Shown here: positions 32,258-35,321 of the stretch, piece by piece
Layout of the letters: every line of letters starts with the position of its first letter
Position numbering within the stretch: position 1 is the first letter of the stretch
NCBI GenBank assembly: GCA_021793175.1
Contig: JAJYTH010000028.1
Coordinates: 1-35,321, forward strand
Direction of reading: 5' to 3'
Source of the DNA: Actinomycetes bacterium
Lineage (GTDB): Bacteria; Actinomycetota; Actinomycetes; Mycobacteriales; Pseudonocardiaceae
Length of the DNA stretch: 35,321 nt
Translations under genes and position numbers: made by a program
The notes under the pieces: generated by a model
What the model was told of the DNA's origin: nothing
The model's database searches: none
What the model saw: only the letters and a program-made list of their open reading frames with translations

Positions 32258-32659
32258 GTGAGCGAACGCCGATCCGACACGCTGCTCCGCGACCTCCTGC
32301 TGTACGTGCTGGCCAGATTCGCCCTGGTCGCGGTGATCGTCGCCGTTCTCGTGCTGTTCCGGGTGCCGCTGCTCGTCGCGCTGATCATGGGCCTGGTGGT
32401 GGGTCTGCCGCTCGGTCTGTTGCTGTTCCGTTCACTCAACGACCGAGTGACGGCCGGACTCGCGGCGCGGAACGAGCACCGTGCCAGGGAGCGGGCCAGG
32501 CTGCGAGCCCAGTTGCGTGGTGAGGAACTCGACATCGGCGACGAGTCCGGTAAGACTGACACCCCGCCGGACTCACCGACGTCCAAGGACGGGTCCGGAG
32601 CGGAAGACACGAACGACACGGACGACACGGGCAGGACGGACAAGGCGGGGGACGAGTGA
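32258..32659 (+). CDS. DUF4229 domain membrane protein
   Basis: 133 residues. Two hydrophobic segments at about 14-34 and 36-56 ([20 protein letters not shown]) make a membrane hairpin, followed by a helical basic stretch [20 protein letters not shown]. The last 45 residues are acidic, rich in Asp, Thr and Ser ([17 protein letters not shown]), and probably disordered. DUF4229 proteins are common in actinobacteria and lack a known role. It overlaps the next gene by GTGA, so the two are coupled. Confidence 0.82.
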   Translation: MSERRSDTLLRDLLLYVLARFALVAVIVAVLVLFRVPLLVALIMGLVVGLPLGLLLFRSLNDRVTAGLAARNEHRARERARLRAQLRGEELDIGDESGKTDTPPDSPTSKDGSGAEDTNDTDDTGRTDKAGDE

Positions 32660-33720
32660 ACGACGCGTGGGTGCGGGATGCCATCCGCATCATCGAGGCC
32701 GATGCCAACCGCAGTGCCGACACCCACCTGCACGTCTTCCCGCTGCCTCCCGAGTGGGGAATCGACCTGTACCTGAAGGACGAGTCCGTGCATCCCACGG
32801 GCTCGCTCAAACACCGGCTGGCCCGGTCTTTGTTGCTGTACGGCCTGGTGAACGGGCAGATCGGTCCGGACACGGTGCTCGTGGAGGCGTCGAGCGGGTC
32901 CACGGCGGTGTCGGAGGCGTATTTCGCCCGCATGCTCGGGCTGGAGTTCGTCACCGTCGTGCCGCGCAACACCAGTCAGGAGAAGATCGACCTCATCGAG
33001 TTCTACGGTGGTAGATGCCACTTCGTCGATCGGCCACCGGACATGTACACGGAGGCCGAGCGCCTCGCCGCCGAGTGCAACGGCCACTACCTCGACCAGT
33101 TCACCTACGCCGAGCGGGCCACCGACTGGCGCGGCAACAACAACATCGCCGAGTCGGTGTTCACGCAGTTGCGGTCGGAGCGGCACCCGGTGCCGACGTG
33201 GATCGTGGTGGGCGCGGGCACGGGAGGTACGAGCGCGACCTTCGGCCGGTACGTGCGTTACCGCAGGCACGACACCCGGATCGCGGTGGTCGATCCGGAG
33301 AACTCCGCGTTCTACGGCGCGTGGCGGACGGGTGCGTCGGATTACCAGACGGGCATGCCGTCGCGTATCGAAGGCATCGGGCGGCCGAGGATGGAACCGT
33401 CGTTCATCCCCGCGGTGATCGACGAGATGATCCAGGTGCCCGACGCCGCTTCTTTGGCGGCGATCCGGTTCCTGCGGGAACGTACGGGCCACTGGGCGGG
33501 CGGTTCGACGGGCACGAACCTCTACGGCGCCTTCACTCTCATCTCGCGGATGTTGGCCAGCGGTGAGCGCGGCAGTGTGGTGACACTGCTGTGCGACGGC
33601 GGCGAGCGCTACGCCGGCACGTACTACAACGACGCCTGGCTCGCCGAGAACGGCTTGGACATCGAGCCGCACCTGAAAGCGTTCGAGCGCTTCCTGGACA
33701 CGGGCGTGTTCCCGGGCTGA
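32656..33720 (+). CDS. cds1: PLP-dependent cysteine synthase-family enzyme, Cds1-like (L-cysteine desulfhydrase)
   Basis: 354 residues, fold type II PLP enzyme. Lys52 in [11 protein letters not shown] is the likely Schiff-base lysine. [20 protein letters not shown] follows, and the phosphate-binding loop is [16 protein letters not shown]. It resembles M. tuberculosis Rv3684 (Cds1), reported to release H2S, ammonia and pyruvate from cysteine, more than CysK or CysM: the [11 protein letters not shown] start and the long C-terminus match my memory of it. A synthase cannot be excluded. GTG 32656 overlaps the DUF4229 stop. It converges on menA with 16 bases between stops. Confidence 0.82.
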   Translation: MNDAWVRDAIRIIEADANRSADTHLHVFPLPPEWGIDLYLKDESVHPTGSLKHRLARSLLLYGLVNGQIGPDTVLVEASSGSTAVSEAYFARMLGLEFVTVVPRNTSQEKIDLIEFYGGRCHFVDRPPDMYTEAERLAAECNGHYLDQFTYAERATDWRGNNNIAESVFTQLRSERHPVPTWIVVGAGTGGTSATFGRYVRYRRHDTRIAVVDPENSAFYGAWRTGASDYQTGMPSRIEGIGRPRMEPSFIPAVIDEMIQVPDAASLAAIRFLRERTGHWAGGSTGTNLYGAFTLISRMLASGERGSVVTLLCDGGERYAGTYYNDAWLAENGLDIEPHLKAFERFLDTGVFPG

Positions 33721-33736
33721 TTCCAGGCGGGCCGGG

Positions 33737-34621
33737 TCAACCCGCGAAAGCCAGCGCCGCTCCGGTGAGTACCGCCCACGCGAGCATGGCCAAGCCGGTG
33801 TCCCGCAGCACGGGGATGAGTTGCAGGCCGGTGCTACCCGCCGTGACGGTCTTCACCGGCGTGATGAGCGGCGCCGCCGTCAGCAGCCCCACCAGTGTCA
33901 CGGGGTGCGCGAACGCCAGCGCCACCGTGACGAGGAACGGCACCGTGACGAGCACGAGGTAGAACCGCCGTGTGCCCGGGTCGCCCAACCGCACGGCCAG
34001 CGTGATCTTGCCCGCTTCCCGGTCGGTGGGGATGTCCCGCAGGTTGTTGGCCACCAGCACCGCCATCGAGAGGCTCCCCACGGCCACCGCGCAGCCCAGG
34101 GCCTCCCAACTCACCCGCCCGGCTTGTACGTACACGGTGCCGAGCACGGCCGCGAGTCCGAAGAACACGAACACGGCGACTTCGCCGAACCCCGCATAGC
34201 CGTACGGGCGCGACCCGCCGGTGTAGAACCAGGCGCCCGCGATGCACAAAGCGCCGAGCAGGAGCAGCCACCACTGGCCGGACGCCACTACGAGTATCAG
34301 GCCGAACAGGCCCGCCAAGCCGAACAGGCTCCACGCGACGCCCAGCACGGTCTTGGCGGACGCGGCACCGGAGCCGACCAGGCGCAACGGGCCCACCCGC
34401 TCGTTGTCGGTGCCCTTGACGCCGTCGGAGTAGTCGTTGGCGTAGTTCACGCCGATGATCAGAGCCATCGCCACCAGCAGCGCCAGCAGTGAGCGCCACC
34501 ACGACACGGCGTCCAGCTGTGCTGCGGCACCCACGCCGACCAGTACGGGGGCGATGGCGTTGGGCAGCGTGCGTGGCCGTGCCCCTTCGATCCACTCCGC
34601 GACGGTAGCCATGTCGTTCAT
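33737..34621 (-). CDS. menA: 1,4-dihydroxy-2-naphthoate polyprenyltransferase
   Basis: UbiA-family membrane enzyme that attaches the polyprenyl chain to dihydroxynaphthoate, giving demethylmenaquinone. 294 residues and about eight hydrophobic segments. The two aspartate-rich diphosphate/magnesium sites are [15 protein letters not shown] near residue 60-74 and [14 protein letters not shown] near 193-206. ATG 34621 overlaps the menE stop (ATGA); a second ATG nine bases in is possible. The frame stays open far upstream, but that part is the shadow of menE. Equivalent to Rv0534c. Menaquinone supply fits the respiratory theme. Confidence 0.95.
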   Translation of the reverse strand: MNDMATVAEWIEGARPRTLPNAIAPVLVGVGAAAQLDAVSWWRSLLALLVAMALIIGVNYANDYSDGVKGTDNERVGPLRLVGSGAASAKTVLGVAWSLFGLAGLFGLILVVASGQWWLLLLGALCIAGAWFYTGGSRPYGYAGFGEVAVFVFFGLAAVLGTVYVQAGRVSWEALGCAVAVGSLSMAVLVANNLRDIPTDREAGKITLAVRLGDPGTRRFYLVLVTVPFLVTVALAFAHPVTLVGLLTAAPLITPVKTVTAGSTGLQLIPVLRDTGLAMLAWAVLTGAALAFAG

Positions 34622-35321
34622 TTTTCGGTATCGCGGCCGGAGTGATCGACGTGGTCGTGCAGAAGGCGGCGTACGGCACTCCGATCCACCTTGCCGGGGC
34701 CGATCAACGGCAGCTCGTCGACCACCCGCACCAGCTTGGGGGAGGCGACGGAACCGAGGTCGGCCCTCACCGCGTCGCGCAGCCGGTCCTCGGACGGCGA
34801 GCGAGTGGACTTCGTGAGCACGACGGCGGCGGCCACGATCTGCCCCCATTCCGGGTCGGGCAGGCCGACCACGCACGCCGCTTCCACGCCGTCCTGCCGG
34901 GTCAGCGCGTCCTCCACGTGGCACGCGGGCACCTTCACCCCACCGGTGTTGATCATGTCGTCGATCCGGCCGAGAACCGTCAACTCGCCTTCGGTGGACA
35001 GTCGGCCGACGTCGCTGGTGCGGAACCAGCCGTCGACGAACGAAGCCGCCGTCTGTTCCGGGTCGAGGCGGTAACCGTGGGCGAGCACGGCGCCGGACAC
35101 CTCGATGCGGTCCTTGTCGCCCAGCCTGACGGCAACCCCGTCGAGTGGGACCCCGTCGTACACGCAACCGCTTGCGGTCTCGCTCATGCCGTAGGAGGGG
35201 ACCACCGAAACGCCCGCGCGTTCGGCCCTGCGCCGCAGTTCGTCCGGTAGGGCCGCGCCGCCGAGGACGATCGCGTCGAACCCCTCGGCCCCCGCGCCGC
35301 CCGCGTCGAGCAACCGCGCCA
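34618..35321 (-). CDS. menE: o-succinylbenzoate-CoA ligase, 3' part
   Basis: The last 233 residues of an ANL-family AMP-forming ligase; the N-terminal half lies beyond the window edge. Visible: [18 protein letters not shown] (A5), [17 protein letters not shown] (A7), [15 protein letters not shown] (A8) and the catalytic-lysine end [16 protein letters not shown] (A10). The ANL motifs alone do not fix the substrate; assignment as MenE rests on the 4-base overlap with menA and similarity of the short C-terminal form. MenE makes o-succinylbenzoyl-CoA for menaquinone. Confidence 0.85.
   Translation of the reverse strand, partial: ARLLDAGGAGAEGFDAIVLGGAALPDELRRRAERAGVSVVPSYGMSETASGCVYDGVPLDGVAVRLGDKDRIEVSGAVLAHGYRLDPEQTAASFVDGWFRTSDVGRLSTEGELTVLGRIDDMINTGGVKVPACHVEDALTRQDGVEAACVVGLPDPEWGQIVAAAVVLTKSTRSPSEDRLRDAVRADLGSVASPKLVRVVDELPLIGPGKVDRSAVRRLLHDHVDHSGRDTEK

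Noticed and set aside
33733-33744. CGGG-TCAA-CCCG as terminator between cds1 and menA
   Set aside because: Only a 4-bp stem, and it overlaps the menA stop codon.

Overview
This is high-GC actinobacterial DNA with many GTG starts, 4-base start/stop overlaps between genes and few sequences resembling a -35 box. The gene order follows the Mycobacterium tuberculosis block from about Rv0489 to Rv0534: gpm1, senX3-regX3, ppx, Rv0497, Rv0498, proC, Rv0500A, bS22, galE2, Rv0502, serB1, then a glutaredoxin-like gene, hemACDB, hemL, Rv0525-Rv0530 and menA. Interleaved are genes typical of filamentous actinomycetes: rex, a BldN-type sigma factor with its RsbN-like partner, and bldC. I infer a member of the Pseudonocardiaceae (Saccharomonospora/Amycolatopsis-like); the genus is a guess. 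I see no mobile element, CRISPR array, rRNA, tRNA or phage gene, so this looks like conserved core chromosome.

Layout. 1-3.7 kb: end of phosphoglycerate mutase, the phosphate-sensing SenX3/RegX3 pair, and a Ppx/GppA phosphatase. 3.8-9.1 kb: a very large disordered membrane protein, a TIM-barrel isomerase, proline dehydrogenase, a thioesterase and ProC. 9.3-11.8 kb: a MerR-like helix-turn-helix protein, the 33-residue ribosomal protein bS22, an NAD-dependent epimerase-like protein and an acyltransferase. 11.9-14.8 kb, minus strand: BldN-like sigma factor, RsbN-like membrane protein, HAD phosphatase. 15.0-21.8 kb: acyl-CoA ligase and glutaredoxin, then rex-hemA-hemC-hemD behind a Rex operator and closed by a strong hairpin. 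21.9-26.8 kb: hemB, three small membrane proteins, hemL, a phosphoglycerate-mutase-like protein and a TlpA-like lipoprotein. 26.9-31.6 kb: ccdA-resB-ccsB (System II cytochrome c maturation) and a MinD/ParA-like ATPase. 31.6-33.7 kb: a small membrane protein, bldC, a DUF4229 protein and a Cds1-like PLP enzyme. 33.7-35.3 kb, minus strand: menA and the end of menE.

How it fits together. The middle two thirds is a respiratory module: NADH sensing (Rex), tetrapyrrole synthesis (HemA, HemL, HemB, HemC, HemD), covalent heme attachment (CcdA, TlpA-like protein, ResB, CcsB) and menaquinone synthesis (MenE, MenA). Developmental regulators (BldN/RsbN, BldC) and the phosphate sensor flank it.

No wholly new multi-gene system stood out. 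The least expected signals are regulatory and small-scale: a recurring leaderless-promoter layout at eleven starts, a 16-codon leaderless leader ORF coupled to the MinD/ParA-like gene, a probable CTG start at 23402, a Rex operator lying on a -35 element, a palindrome inside an over-long bldC promoter spacer, and an 18-bp repeat in the senX3 tail. All are read by eye and need testing.
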